A program made the position numbers and the translations under genes. A DNA stretch of 64,000 nucleotides from Paenibacillus sp. MMS20-IR301 (GTDB taxonomy: Bacteria; Bacillota; Bacilli; Paenibacillales; Paenibacillaceae), in contig NZ_CP135275.1 of NCBI RefSeq assembly GCF_032302195.1, forward strand, positions 1,240,001-1,304,000, given 5' to 3'. Of this stretch, positions 43,507-52,417 are shown in pieces. The first letter of the stretch is position 1. Each line of letters starts with the position of its first letter. The notes below the pieces were generated by a model. The model saw only the letters and a program-made list of their open reading frames with translations. It made no database searches and had not been told where the DNA came from.

Positions 43507-43940
43507 CAGTAACGGCCGTCTCTTTCCTGCATTCTGCGCCGCTCCTGTCTGCGCCGGAAGAAGGACATAATCATCATTACGATAAGATAGATGGCCAGCA
43601 TGTTAATGAAGAGTCCGATGATGTTACCGAAAGCGCCCATGCCGGAGAACATTCCGCCGAAGAGGAAGCCGGCGATGCCGCCGATCATCAGGCCTTTCAT
43701 CAGGCTGCCGCCGCTGAAGAATCCGCGGTTAGTGTTCGCTGTAGTACCGGCTGTAGTTCCTTTGGTGCTATCGCTTTGCTTCACATTATTGGTTGTTGAT
43801 TTCTTCGGGGTTGTGGTGAAGCCCCGGGTTCCTGATTTGAAGCCGCCGCCGCGGCGTGCATCTGCAAAGTCAGGGACAGTTACGGCAAAAAAGAGAGTGA
43901 AGGCCATTACGATCATCATTACGCGTTTCATTGGTTTCAT
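43506..43940 (-). CDS. Exported glycine-rich membrane protein
   Basis: 144 residues from the ATG at 43940 (AGGAGG ~12 nt upstream). An N-terminal signal or anchor (MKRVMMIVMAFTLFFAVTVP) is followed by an Arg/Gly/Thr-rich linker, a glycine-zipper-like hydrophobic hairpin (MIGGIAGFLFGGMFSGMGAFG) and a last membrane helix ending in FFRRRQERRRMQERDGRY. The layout resembles small import-like inner membrane proteins. It is coupled with the DUF2653 gene downstream. Confidence 0.7.
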   Translation of the reverse strand: MKPMKRVMMIVMAFTLFFAVTVPDFADARRGGGFKSGTRGFTTTPKKSTTNNVKQSDSTKGTTAGTTANTNRGFFSGGSLMKGLMIGGIAGFLFGGMFSGMGAFGNIIGLFINMLAIYLIVMMIMSFFRRRQERRRMQERDGRY

Positions 43941-44157
43941 TGAGTACGAGAACCTCCTAGAAGTATGGTAAGCGCAGACATTTCCGAAATCTGCCGGAGA
44001 CTGCCGGCCTGCAATCAGCAGTGCTCCTGCAGCAGTAGTTTCTGCATGTCTGTCCGGTAATACGCATACAAAGCCATGAGGTTTCAATTTTTAATAATCA
44101 GAAATAAAAGGAATAAAATTAACCGTAAGACTGGGGCCTCCCAGGGCAAAAAAAAGT

Positions 44158-44178
44158 GCGTGGATCCGGGATCCACGC
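44158..44178 (-). terminator. Terminator of the carbonic anhydrase gene
   Basis: GCGTGGATC pairs with GATCCACGC around CGG; on the minus strand it runs into a T-tract (plus-strand AAAAAAAA at 44148-44155). Confidence 0.85.
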
Positions 44179-44189
44179 AAACAGCAGTT

Positions 44190-44774
44190 TCAGAGAGTTG
44201 CCTTATGCTCCGCGTATCCATCCGAGACAAGCTCAAGCGCTCCGGTGGCCGGATCAATGATCATGCCGTGAATAGGTACGTTTGGGGGGAGTAAGGGATG
44301 GCGCTTGATCAGCTCCACAGTCTGAATTACCCCTTCCTCCACATTGTCAAACCCGCGCAGCCATTTGGTCAGCTTAATTCCCGAATTCTCCAGCGTTGAC
44401 AGTACTTCCTCTGACACGCCGCGTTCTTTGATGGAATTAATCATCCGGTCAGCATTCAGGGAAGCCATACCGCATTCATAATGCCCGACAACAATGACTT
44501 CATCTGCATCCAGCTCATACAGGGCAACCATTACGCTGCGCATTACGCTCCCGAACGGCTGGGAAATGACGGCACCGGCATTTTTGATAATTTTGACATC
44601 ACCGTTCTTGAAATTCATTGCTTTGGGCAGAAGCTCAACCAGCCGGGTGTCCATGCAGGTGATAATCAGCATTTTTTTATCCGGGAAGCGGCTGGTCAGA
44701 TAGGCTTCATATTCTTTTTCCTCAACAAAATGCTTGTTAAATTCCATAATTTTAGTAATCTGACTCATGACCAT
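44190..44774 (-). CDS. Beta-class carbonic anhydrase
   Basis: 194 residues. Zinc ligands Cys40, His99 and Cys102 and the Asp42-x-Arg44 dyad (CMDTRL ... GHYECGM) are all present, so CO2 hydration is likely. The sequence is closest in style to the YtiB group. GAGGAGGCAGC precedes the first ATG; a second ATG two codons on is also possible. Single gene. Confidence 0.9.
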   Translation of the reverse strand: MVMSQITKIMEFNKHFVEEKEYEAYLTSRFPDKKMLIITCMDTRLVELLPKAMNFKNGDVKIIKNAGAVISQPFGSVMRSVMVALYELDADEVIVVGHYECGMASLNADRMINSIKERGVSEEVLSTLENSGIKLTKWLRGFDNVEEGVIQTVELIKRHPLLPPNVPIHGMIIDPATGALELVSDGYAEHKATL

Positions 44775-45072
44775 GCTGCCTCCTCAAAATTAATTTTGCA
44801 TTATAAATTGTATCCATTCTACAGCGTCTTGCTGCAAATATAAAGCTCTTCATGATAAATACAATGATCAGGCAGCAGTGTTCAAAGATACCGGACTGAT
44901 TCATCAAGTATTTCAAATTAGAGATATTTGCTCTGGAATTGATTATACGTACTTTACTGAACGGCCGTCAATTTGAATTTGGGGCATCCCTGTAAATAAC
45001 CCGTCCGGAGACTGATTAGCATTGTTTCAATTTGCTTTATACTGGGACCATGACAAATATTGGAGGAGTATT

Positions 45073-45519
45073 ATGAGAAGCTACCGGATTCAATTTTCGC
45101 TGAGCGGTCTATTATTGTATGCTCTGCAGCTGCTCCCTAACCTGCTTTGGATGCTGGTGCCTCCGGCAAATGATGTGCTTACCGGGAACAGCTCGGCCTA
45201 TCCTCTGCTGAATATAACTGAAGGCTCATTCGGGGTACTGACCGTTATTCTGATGGTGATTCTGATCCGGAAGGGCGAAGGGAAGAACAGCAGGGTTTTT
45301 ATCAGACTGGCAGGGCTGTTCCTGGCCGTATATTATCTGGCTTGGGTCCTTTATTATAACGGGATCGTTGCTCCTTGGCTGCTCATCCTGGGGATTGCGC
45401 TGATGCCGCCGCTGTACTTTTTCTTTACGGGGCTTTGGATGAAGAATTATGTTCTCCTCATTCCGTGCGCGGTTTTTGGGATTACCCATATCCTGATTAC
45501 CGGCATGAATTTTTTGTGA
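45073..45519 (+). CDS. Small polytopic membrane protein of unknown function
   Basis: 148 residues from the ATG at 45073 with GGAGGAG upstream; the frame opens further upstream at 45022 without support. Four hydrophobic segments (LLLYALQLLPNLLWML, LTVILMVILI, LFLAVYYLAWVLYY, LLIPCAVFGITHILI). No family was recognised. The preceding 44842-45072 has no other gene. Confidence 0.7.
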   Translation: MRSYRIQFSLSGLLLYALQLLPNLLWMLVPPANDVLTGNSSAYPLLNITEGSFGVLTVILMVILIRKGEGKNSRVFIRLAGLFLAVYYLAWVLYYNGIVAPWLLILGIALMPPLYFFFTGLWMKNYVLLIPCAVFGITHILITGMNFL

Positions 45520-45581
45520 TGTCAGCTATTGCCGCAAGCCGTGTTTGATTATGGAGCTTATAAAAAGTATCATCAAGAGGA

Positions 45582-47132
45582 GTGGATAAATTAGACAAGG
45601 CAGGTGCTCAAACGATGGAACAACGGGTCAAAGACGAGTGGGACAAGTTTAAGGAGCTATTATCTAAAATCAGAGGCTATTATGAAGCAATCGGACTTCT
45701 GGGCTGGGATCTGCGGACAGGTGCACCGCGTAAAGGGGTGGAGACCCGTTCAGCTACACTCGGCATGCTGAGTGCAGAAGCGTTCAAGCTGCAGGTGTCG
45801 GAGGAAATCGGGAAATTCACAGAGTACTTCAGCAAGCCGGAAGTGATGAGTCAGCTCTCAGATAATGAGAACAAGATTGTCAAGGATACACGTAAGGAAT
45901 ATCAGCGCAGCAAAAGCATTCCCTCCAAAAGATTCGAGGAATACTCTGTCCTGGCGGCCCACGCGCAGACAATCTGGGAAGAAGCCAAGGATCATAATGA
46001 TTTTGCTTCCTTTGAGCCTTATCTGACCCGGATTGTCGAGTTCAAAAAAGAGTTCATCGGTTACTGGGGCGCAGAAAGCTCGGCGTATGATACGCTGCTA
46101 GATATGTATGAACCGGATCTCACGGTGGAGAAAGTAGACGCCATCTTCAGCCGTCTGCGCAGCCGTCTCGTTCCGCTGGCTGAAGCGATCAGTGCATCGC
46201 CGAATAAGCCGGATACAGAATTCCTGAGCCAGATCTTCCCTAAGGAGCAGCAGGAGAAGTTTGGCCTCTTCCTGCTTGGGCAGATGGGTTATGATTTTGA
46301 AGCAGGGCGTCTGGATGAGAGTGTCCACCCGTTCGCCACCGGCCTGAATCCCGGCGATGTACGTATTACGACCAACTACCTGCTGGATAATGTGACCAGC
46401 TCCATCTTCAGCTCGCTGCATGAGGGCGGACATGCCCTGTACGAGCAAAATTTCGGTGCAGACATTATCGGTAGTCCGCTGGCTCAAGGAGCGTCCATGG
46501 GGATTCATGAATCCCAGTCCAGACTGTGGGAGAATATGATCGGCCGCAGCCGGGCCTTCTGGCAGCGTTATTACGGTGATCTGCAGCAGCATTTCCCGGA
46601 ACAGCTTGCTAATGTAGAGGTGGAGGATTTCTACCGGGCGATTAACAGTGTCGGCAATTCGTTCATCCGGATCGAAGCGGATGAGCTGACATATAACCTG
46701 CACATCATCATCCGTTACGAGATTGAGAAGCTGATCTTCAATGAAGGGCTGGAAGTGAAGGACCTCCCGAAGACCTGGAATGCGAAATATCAGGAATATC
46801 TCGGGATCACCCCTCCAACGGATGCGCTTGGCGTGCTGCAGGATGTTCACTGGTCGGGCGGAGACTTTGGCTATTTCGCCTCCTATTCACTAGGCAACAT
46901 GTACGCTGCCCAAATGCTGAATACGCTGCGTAAAGAGCTGCCGGAGTTCGATGAGCTGATTGCTGCAGGCAATCTGCTGCCGATCAAGGAATGGCTCACG
47001 GACAAAATCTACCGCTACGGCCAGAGCCTGACCCCTTCACAGATTATCGAGCAGGTTACAGGCGAGCCGCTGAATCCGGATTATCTGGCTGATTATCTGG
47101 AAGCGAAGTACACGGATCTGTACAAGCTGTAA
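45582..47132 (+). CDS. Metallocarboxypeptidase, M32 (Taq/YpwA) family
   Basis: About 505-516 residues depending on start (GTG 45582 or ATG 45615; the shorter form matches YpwA-type N-termini). The zinc motif HEGGH is at residues 280-284 counted from the GTG, followed by the GIHESQSR segment with the third zinc ligand Glu. The N-terminal GLLGWDLRTGAPRKGVETR is a family hallmark. It cleaves single C-terminal residues from peptides in the cytoplasm. Monocistronic. Confidence 0.93.
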   Translation: MDKLDKAGAQTMEQRVKDEWDKFKELLSKIRGYYEAIGLLGWDLRTGAPRKGVETRSATLGMLSAEAFKLQVSEEIGKFTEYFSKPEVMSQLSDNENKIVKDTRKEYQRSKSIPSKRFEEYSVLAAHAQTIWEEAKDHNDFASFEPYLTRIVEFKKEFIGYWGAESSAYDTLLDMYEPDLTVEKVDAIFSRLRSRLVPLAEAISASPNKPDTEFLSQIFPKEQQEKFGLFLLGQMGYDFEAGRLDESVHPFATGLNPGDVRITTNYLLDNVTSSIFSSLHEGGHALYEQNFGADIIGSPLAQGASMGIHESQSRLWENMIGRSRAFWQRYYGDLQQHFPEQLANVEVEDFYRAINSVGNSFIRIEADELTYNLHIIIRYEIEKLIFNEGLEVKDLPKTWNAKYQEYLGITPPTDALGVLQDVHWSGGDFGYFASYSLGNMYAAQMLNTLRKELPEFDELIAAGNLLPIKEWLTDKIYRYGQSLTPSQIIEQVTGEPLNPDYLADYLEAKYTDLYKL

Positions 47133-47196
47133 AGCTGGAAGGCCTTCAGGGAAAGAGCTATAATAGAAGGAAACCGCAAACGGAAGGAATAGTGGG

Positions 47197-47844
47197 ATGG
47201 CAAATACTCACACATACAGCCGCAAGGAAGAAGTCGCTAATGCGATTACACATGGAATCGGTGCAGTCTTAAGTGTTGCTGCGCTGGTTCTGCTGATTGT
47301 ATTCGCTGCTCAGAGCGGCACGGCCTGGCATGTTGTCAGCTTCTCCATTTATGGGGCAACCATGCTGCTGCTGTATATTAATTCAACCCTGGTGCATAGT
47401 CTCAGGGAAGGCAAGGCGAAGGATTTCTTCGAATTTATGGATCACTCCTCGATTTACTTGTTCATCGCCGGGACGTACACACCGTTTATGCTGGTGGCGA
47501 TCCGCGGGCCGCTGGGCTGGACCCTGTTTGGCATCGCTTGGGGAGTAGCGGTGTTTGGTGTCTTTTTCAAAGCTTTTTTCGTCAAAAGATTCCTCTTCAT
47601 GTCGACCATATTTTACATCGCCATGGGCTGGATGATTGTAATCGCCTGGGGGCCGCTTACGGAGGCGGTGGCCAGCGGCGGAATATTGCTGCTGGTTCTT
47701 GGCGGAGTAACGTATACGCTGGGCACGGTTTTTTATGTGTGGCGGGGCTTCCCGTACCATCATGCCATCTGGCATTTATTCGTTCTGGCAGGGACAATAC
47801 TGCATTTCTTCGTTGTATTGTTATACATTACTCCGATCCAGTAA
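47197..47844 (+). CDS. Hemolysin III / TrhA-type membrane protein (PAQR superfamily)
   Basis: 215 residues, seven membrane segments. The EEVANAITHGIGA opening, the FMDHSSIYLFIAGTYTP loop and the C-terminal HAIWHLFVLAGTILHFF carry the conserved His and Asp/Ser metal-site residues of the CREST/PAQR superfamily. Homologues in bacteria influence membrane fluidity; haemolysis is not implied. Terminator downstream. Confidence 0.92.
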   Translation: MANTHTYSRKEEVANAITHGIGAVLSVAALVLLIVFAAQSGTAWHVVSFSIYGATMLLLYINSTLVHSLREGKAKDFFEFMDHSSIYLFIAGTYTPFMLVAIRGPLGWTLFGIAWGVAVFGVFFKAFFVKRFLFMSTIFYIAMGWMIVIAWGPLTEAVASGGILLLVLGGVTYTLGTVFYVWRGFPYHHAIWHLFVLAGTILHFFVVLLYITPIQ

Positions 47845-47888
47845 GATGGCCGGATAACGCCCCGGAAATACCGGTTTTATGCAAAGAA

Positions 47889-47920
47889 AAAGATGACAAG
47901 CAAAAAAGCTTGACATCTTT
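47889..47920 (+). terminator. Terminator after the hemolysin III gene
   Basis: AAAGATG-CAAGC pairs with GCTTG-CATCTTT around six A residues, one mismatch, then CTTTGTTTT. Its 3' arm contains the -35 of the next operon. Confidence 0.8.
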
Positions 47921-47938
47921 CTTTGTTTTCGGTATCAT
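47910..47938 (+). promoter_or_regulatory. SigA promoter of the ylxM-ffh operon
   Basis: TTGACA at 47910-47915, a 17-bp spacer and TATCAT at 47933-47938, ~55 nt before ylxM. Confidence 0.75.
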
Positions 47939-47992
47939 AAGGGACGTTGTGAAGCTGTAAAGTGTTTTTCCTTGACGAAGGGAGTGCCCTTA

Positions 47993-48349
47993 ATGAGTCA
48001 GGAGAATAGGCTCGAGAAGACGAACCGGATTAACCTGTTATTCGCGTTCTATGAGCGGCTGCTTACTGACAAGCAGCAGACTTTTCTCAAATATTATTTC
48101 CATGATGATTTCTCTCTGGGAGAGATTGCAGCGGAATTTGACATCAGCCGACAGGCCGTGTATGAACATATTAAGCGGGCAGAGCAGGTTCTTGAGAATT
48201 ATGAAGAGAAGCTGGGACTGCTGGCCAAACATGAAGAACGTACAAGATATCTAGAAGAACTGCGCAGACTGCCGGAGAATGGGATGCTGCCTGAGCAAGA
48301 TAAGTTGCGGTTCACAGAGCTTGTGGATCGATTGCAGAGGTTAGAGTAG
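47993..48349 (+). CDS. ylxM: YlxM, UPF0122 DNA-binding-like SRP operon protein
   Basis: 118 residues from the ATG at 47993 (GAAGGGAG 8 nt upstream). A sigma-70 region-4-like HTH covers LGEIAAEFDISRQAVYEHIKRAE, and RINLLFAFYERLLTDKQQ is the family opening. YlxM is found beside ffh in Firmicutes and interacts with the signal recognition particle. The extended C-terminus is charged. It is 22 nt from ffh. Confidence 0.93.
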   Translation: MSQENRLEKTNRINLLFAFYERLLTDKQQTFLKYYFHDDFSLGEIAAEFDISRQAVYEHIKRAEQVLENYEEKLGLLAKHEERTRYLEELRRLPENGMLPEQDKLRFTELVDRLQRLE

Positions 48350-48370
48350 CATGAAGGGAGCAAGCCGCAT

Positions 48371-49762
48371 ATGGCATTTGAGGGTTTAACCGGAAGATTG
48401 CAGAATGTGTTCAGCAAGCTGCGCGGCAAAGGGAAGGTATCCGAAGATGACGTGAACGAAGCCATGCGTGAAGTACGGCTCGCGCTTCTGGAAGCCGATG
48501 TTAACTTCAAGGTCGTCAAGGACTTCGTGTCCAAGGTGAAAGAGAAGTCCGTCGGCAAGGAAGTGATGGACAGCTTCACACCGGGCATGGTTATTATCGA
48601 CATCGTTAACAAGGAACTGACCGAGCTGATGGGCGGAAGCCAGGCGAAGCTGGCCAAGTCGAACAAGCCGCCGACCGTCATTATGATGACGGGTCTGCAG
48701 GGTGCTGGTAAGACTACCACTTCAGGCAAGCTGGCCAAGCTGCTGCAGAAGGGCAATCACCGCCCGCTGCTCGTAGCGGCTGATATCTACCGTCCGGCAG
48801 CGATTAAGCAGCTGCAGGTGCTCGGTGAACAGATTAAAGTCCCGGTATTTGCGTTAGGTGATCAGGTCAGTCCGGTAGAGATCGCCAGACAGGGCGTACA
48901 GCATGCGAAGGACAATAATCTTGATTATGTCCTTATCGATACCGCAGGCCGCCTGCATATTGATGAAGAGCTGATGGAAGAGCTGAAGCAGATCCATAGC
49001 GTCGTAACTCCGGATGAAGTGCTGCTTGTAGTCGACGCCATGACCGGTCAGGATGCCGTGAATGTGGCGGACAGCTTCAACAAACAGCTGGAGCTAACCG
49101 GTGTCGTGCTGACGAAGCTCGATGGTGACACCCGTGGCGGTGCCGCGTTATCCGTCAAAGCTGTAACCGGCTGCCCGATCAAATTCGCCGCGCTTGGCGA
49201 GAAGATCGATGCGCTGGAGCCGTTCCATCCGGAACGTATGGCTTCGCGGATTCTCGGAATGGGCGACATGCTGTCGCTGATCGAGAAGGCTCAGGCCAAT
49301 ATCGATACTGAGAAAGCGAAGGAAATGGAACGTAAGATGCGCAATGCGGAGTTTACGTTCGATGACTTCCTGGAGCAGATGGATCAGGTCAAGAAGCTTG
49401 GCCCGATTGACCAGATTCTTGATATGCTGCCCGGCATGAACAAAGCCAAGGGCATGAAGGATCTGAAGGTTGACGATAAACAGATGGGACGCGTCGAAGC
49501 CATTGTTCATTCCATGACTAAGGCCGAGAAAGCCCAGCCTGAGATCATCAACCACAACCGCCGCAAGCGGATTGCGGCCGGCAGCGGTACGAATGTTGCC
49601 GAAGTCAACCGGCTCATCAAGCAGTTTGATGAAATGCGCAAGATGATGAAGCAGTTCTCCGGTATGATGGGCGGCGGCGGTAAGGGCGGCAAGAAGAACG
49701 CCATGAAGCAGCTCAAAGCCCTTGGCGGCAAAGGCGGAATGAAGTTCCCTCCTTTCCGTTAA
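48371..49762 (+). CDS. ffh: Signal recognition particle protein Ffh (SRP54)
   Basis: 463 residues. The N domain is followed by the G domain with the P-loop at residues 108-114 (GLQGAGKTTT), DTAGRLHIDEEL (G3) and TKLDGDTRGGAAL (G4). A methionine-rich M domain (MRKMMKQFSGMMGGGGKGG) binds 4.5S RNA and signal peptides. The length is normal. It targets nascent membrane and secretory proteins together with FtsY. It is co-transcribed with ylxM. Confidence 0.97.
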   Translation: MAFEGLTGRLQNVFSKLRGKGKVSEDDVNEAMREVRLALLEADVNFKVVKDFVSKVKEKSVGKEVMDSFTPGMVIIDIVNKELTELMGGSQAKLAKSNKPPTVIMMTGLQGAGKTTTSGKLAKLLQKGNHRPLLVAADIYRPAAIKQLQVLGEQIKVPVFALGDQVSPVEIARQGVQHAKDNNLDYVLIDTAGRLHIDEELMEELKQIHSVVTPDEVLLVVDAMTGQDAVNVADSFNKQLELTGVVLTKLDGDTRGGAALSVKAVTGCPIKFAALGEKIDALEPFHPERMASRILGMGDMLSLIEKAQANIDTEKAKEMERKMRNAEFTFDDFLEQMDQVKKLGPIDQILDMLPGMNKAKGMKDLKVDDKQMGRVEAIVHSMTKAEKAQPEIINHNRRKRIAAGSGTNVAEVNRLIKQFDEMRKMMKQFSGMMGGGGKGGKKNAMKQLKALGGKGGMKFPPFR

Positions 49763-49779
49763 CATTTGGTAGGTTTCAT

Positions 49780-49849
49780 CCTTTATGGTTTACCCTTAAT
49801 GGTTTACCCTTAATGGTTTATCCTTAATGGTTTATCCTTAATGGTTTCC
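49780..49849. repeat. Five tandem copies of a 14-bp unit
   Basis: The unit CCTTAATGGTTTAT/C is repeated exactly every 14 bp (49780, 49794, 49808, 49822, 49836), with slight decay in the first and last copies. It begins 17 nt after the ffh stop and is non-coding. Confidence 0.9.
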
Positions 49850-49897
49850 CATAGATCAGATATAGTACAACATCAGATGATCGAGAGTGGTTTTGTC

Positions 49898-49940
49898 TTT
49901 AATCTTTTGATCTTAATCTTTTGATCTTAATCTTTATGAC
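49898..49940. repeat. Second array of ~14-bp units
   Basis: About three imperfect copies of CTTAATCTTTTGAT, with nearly the same period and a shared CTTAAT core as the preceding array. Confidence 0.75.
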
Positions 49941-50013
49941 CTTTAATCTTTACCCTGTATCCAGGTAACGCCGTAGTCAAGCGTATCCCGCAGGGAGGAA
50001 AAGCGGTCATTCA

Positions 50014-50122
50014 CCCAAACTCCTCCAAGTCCCGCCAGTCTGACCGCCTACGCCAGTTGCACTTAAGCGGGTGTCCAGAGGGCAGAGCCCTTGGGGCCCT
50101 CCCTTGGAAGGGAGGGTTTGGG
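50014..50122. repeat. Long inverted-repeat structure upstream of rpsP
   Basis: CCCAAACTCCTCC (50014-50026) can pair with GGAGGGTTTGGG (50111-50122). Inside, CCCTCCCTT-gg-AAGGGAGGG forms a local hairpin at 50099-50117. It could be a ribosomal leader structure or an intergenic repeat element. Confidence 0.5.
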
Positions 50123-50189
50123 AGGGATCGAAAAAGGTTTGTCCCAAAGGTTAACAATATTCCGATATTCTTATAAGGAGGTGAATTTC

Positions 50190-50462
50190 GTGGCAGTACG
50201 TATTCGTTTGAAAAGAATGGGTGCACATAAAGCGCCTTTCTACCGTGTAGTGGTTTCCGATTCCCGGTCCCCTCGTGACGGTCGTTTTATCGAGGAAATC
50301 GGTTACTATAATCCGATTGAAGTACCGGCAGTCGTTAAGATTGATGAAGAGAAAGCTCTTAAATGGCTTCAAACAGGTGCACAAGCATCTGATACCGTTC
50401 GCAACCTGCTTTCCAAAGCTGGTGTGATGAAGAAGTTCCATGAGCTGAAGCAACAGAAATAA
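50190..50462 (+). CDS. rpsP: 30S ribosomal protein S16
   Basis: 90 residues from GTG 50190 with the ideal AAGGAGGTGA upstream; the frame is open further upstream but is not coding. The [19 protein letters not shown] opening and YNP(I)...EEKALKWL segment are diagnostic. First gene of the rpsP-khpA(-rimM-trmD) block. Confidence 0.97.
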   Translation: MAVRIRLKRMGAHKAPFYRVVVSDSRSPRDGRFIEEIGYYNPIEVPAVVKIDEEKALKWLQTGAQASDTVRNLLSKAGVMKKFHELKQQK

Positions 50463-50484
50463 TGACTGATTGCGAGGGTCCTCT

Positions 50485-50715
50485 ATGGAAGAATTAGTTG
50501 GTGTTATTGCTAAGGCTTTAGTGGATCATCCAGAGGATGTGACCGTACGGACCGTGGAGAAGGATCACCTGATTGTCTATGAGCTCTCCGTACATCCTGA
50601 TGATGTCGGCAAGGTCATCGGCAAGCAGGGGCGGATCGCCAAAGCGCTTCGTACCGTAGTTACATCGGCAGCAGTCAAGAGCGATAAACGCGTTACCGTA
50701 GATATTTTATCTTAA
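50485..50715 (+). CDS. khpA: KhpA, KH-domain RNA-binding protein
   Basis: 76 residues from the ATG at 50485. A single KH domain with the GKQG loop (VIGKQGRIAKALRTVV). KhpA (YlqC) pairs with KhpB/Jag in Gram-positive bacteria and affects cell division and small-RNA function. It follows rpsP by 22 nt. The ylqD gene that follows in Bacillus is absent; rimM comes next. Confidence 0.93.
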   Translation: MEELVGVIAKALVDHPEDVTVRTVEKDHLIVYELSVHPDDVGKVIGKQGRIAKALRTVVTSAAVKSDKRVTVDILS

Positions 50716-50724
50716 GGATGCGCA

Positions 50725-50765
50725 CAAGGAGGGGCCTGGATAGTATATCCCGGCTCCTTTTTGTT
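50725..50765 (+). terminator. Terminator-like hairpin between khpA and rimM
   Basis: AAGGAG-GGCC pairs imperfectly with GGC-CTCCTT across ~14 nt, followed by TTTG. It may partly uncouple rpsP-khpA from rimM-trmD. Confidence 0.6.
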
Positions 50766-50805
50766 GAAATATATAGATAACCGAACCTGCAAAAGGAGAG
50801 ATCAT

Positions 50806-51330
50806 ATGACCGAAGAGTTAACTGTAGGCAGACTGGTGAATACACACGGAATCCGCGGAGAGGTCAAAATCCTGTCCCATACCGATTTTCCGGAAGTCCG
50901 CTTCGCACCGGGGAAGAAGCTGCTGCTGATTCCTGCAGACGGCAGTGCGAAATTTGAAGTAACCATTGAATCGGCCAGAGAGCATAAAGGGATGTATATT
51001 GCTAAGCTCAAAGGCTACACCAACATCAATCAGATTGAGAAGTACAAGGGCAGTATGCTTAAGGTGCCAAGTGATGACCTGGTTGAGCTGCCGGAGAACG
51101 AATATTATTTCCATCAGATTGTCGGCTGTGAGGTGTACACGGATGAGGATGCCGGAAGTCCGCTCGGTACGATAACAGAGATTCTGCAGCCGGGGGCGAA
51201 TGATGTATGGGTAGTCAAGCCGGCTAAGGGCCAGGAGATTCTCATTCCGGTTATCAACGATGTAGTGCTCAACGTAGATATTGAAGCGAAGAAAATCACG
51301 GTGCACATTATGGAAGGGCTGCTTCCATGA
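50806..51330 (+). CDS. rimM: Ribosome maturation factor RimM
   Basis: 174 residues from the ATG at 50806 (AAAGGAGAG upstream). The N-terminal beta-barrel opens [16 protein letters not shown], and the C-terminal PRC-barrel contains [10 protein letters not shown] and [10 protein letters not shown]. It binds S19 and helps 30S head assembly. Its stop overlaps the trmD start (ATGA). Confidence 0.96.
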   Translation: MTEELTVGRLVNTHGIRGEVKILSHTDFPEVRFAPGKKLLLIPADGSAKFEVTIESAREHKGMYIAKLKGYTNINQIEKYKGSMLKVPSDDLVELPENEYYFHQIVGCEVYTDEDAGSPLGTITEILQPGANDVWVVKPAKGQEILIPVINDVVLNVDIEAKKITVHIMEGLLP

Positions 51331-52154
51331 TCCGGATTGATGTCCTTACACTTTTCCCGGAAATGTGTGAAGGGGTATTCAGTACGAGCATCCTCGGAAA
51401 AGCCCGTGATAAAGGAATTGTTACGCTGAATGCGGTGAATTTCCGTGAGTTCTCGGGAAACAAGCACAACACTGTAGACGACACACCCTATGGGGGCGGC
51501 GGCGGGATGGTGCTGAAGCCGGATCCGATCTTCGCAGCGGTTGAGCATGTACTGGCCCAGACCGCTGATACCGCATCTGCGGGCGGGACTGCCGCTGTGA
51601 AGACTGAAGAGGCGGCGGAAGAGGGCGGCAGCGCTTCTCCGGTGAAGCCGCGGATTATTCTGATGTGCCCGCAGGGCCAGACGTATACACAGCAAATCGC
51701 GGAGGAGCTTGCCGGGGAAGAGCATCTGATCTTCATCTGCGGCCATTATGAAGGCTATGATGAGCGGATCCGCGAGCATCTGGTAACCGATGAGCTGTCG
51801 GTTGGCGACTATGTCCTGACCGGCGGGGAGCTGCCTGCGCTGACCGTTATTGATTCGGTAGTCCGGCTGCAGCCGGGAGCGCTCGGGAATGAGACTTCAG
51901 CAGTGACCGACTCCTTCAGCACCGGGCTGCTGGAGTACCCGCATTACACCCGTCCGGCAGAATTCCGCGGCTGGAAGGTGCCGGATATGCTCCTCAGCGG
52001 ACATCACGCCAACATTGAGCTCTGGCGGCGTGAACAGGCGCTGCAGCGGACTCTGGAGCGCAGGCCCGATCTTCTGGAGACGGCTGACCTGTCCGCGAAG
52101 GATAAGCAGGTGCTGAAGCGGCTGCGGGAACAGGGGAGTACGGATACGAATTAA
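51327..52154 (+). CDS. trmD: tRNA (guanine37-N1)-methyltransferase TrmD with an internal insertion
   Basis: 275 residues. SPOUT-fold enzyme using S-adenosylmethionine to methylate G37 of tRNAs. [13 protein letters not shown] and [14 protein letters not shown] form the trefoil-knot cofactor site, and [10 protein letters not shown] is the later signature. Family members are usually ~240-250 residues. The excess is an Ala/Gly/Glu-rich stretch at about residues 79-107 between the first strands and RIILMCPQG. This should be a surface loop away from the knot. It overlaps rimM and is followed by a strong terminator instead of rplS. Confidence 0.96.
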   Translation: MIRIDVLTLFPEMCEGVFSTSILGKARDKGIVTLNAVNFREFSGNKHNTVDDTPYGGGGGMVLKPDPIFAAVEHVLAQTADTASAGGTAAVKTEEAAEEGGSASPVKPRIILMCPQGQTYTQQIAEELAGEEHLIFICGHYEGYDERIREHLVTDELSVGDYVLTGGELPALTVIDSVVRLQPGALGNETSAVTDSFSTGLLEYPHYTRPAEFRGWKVPDMLLSGHHANIELWRREQALQRTLERRPDLLETADLSAKDKQVLKRLREQGSTDTN

Positions 52155-52182
52155 TAAAAATGGGCCGGGAAAAGAGTCATAA

Positions 52183-52229
52183 CAAGCGTCTTTTTAACGT
52201 ATATTACGTTAGGGAGGCGTTTTTTTGCT
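52183..52229 (+). terminator. Terminator after trmD
   Basis: AAGCGTC and TAACGT pair with ACGTTA and GGCGTT, followed by seven T residues. Confidence 0.82.
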
Positions 52230-52417
52230 GTGTACTGAGGAGCGGGGAAGAAGTTCAGCCAAATATAAGAGTTTAGCAGACACAGAAGATTCACATAATA
52301 GAATGCGAGCAAATGTGCGTCGATATCCTTTTTCTAGGGTAATAGATAGAGGTGCCGCAGCAATGAAACTTGCAGCTTTAGACGCAGCTAGCTTAACTAT
52401 CGGAGGGAATGACAGAA

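Noticed and set aside
49780..49940. CRISPR array
   Set aside because: The 14-bp units are contiguous with no variable spacers, and no cas genes are present.
52340..52405. Lysine (L-box) riboswitch, because of GATAGAGGTGCC
   Set aside because: Only the first ~11 nt match; the rest of the conserved core is absent and the segment is far too short.
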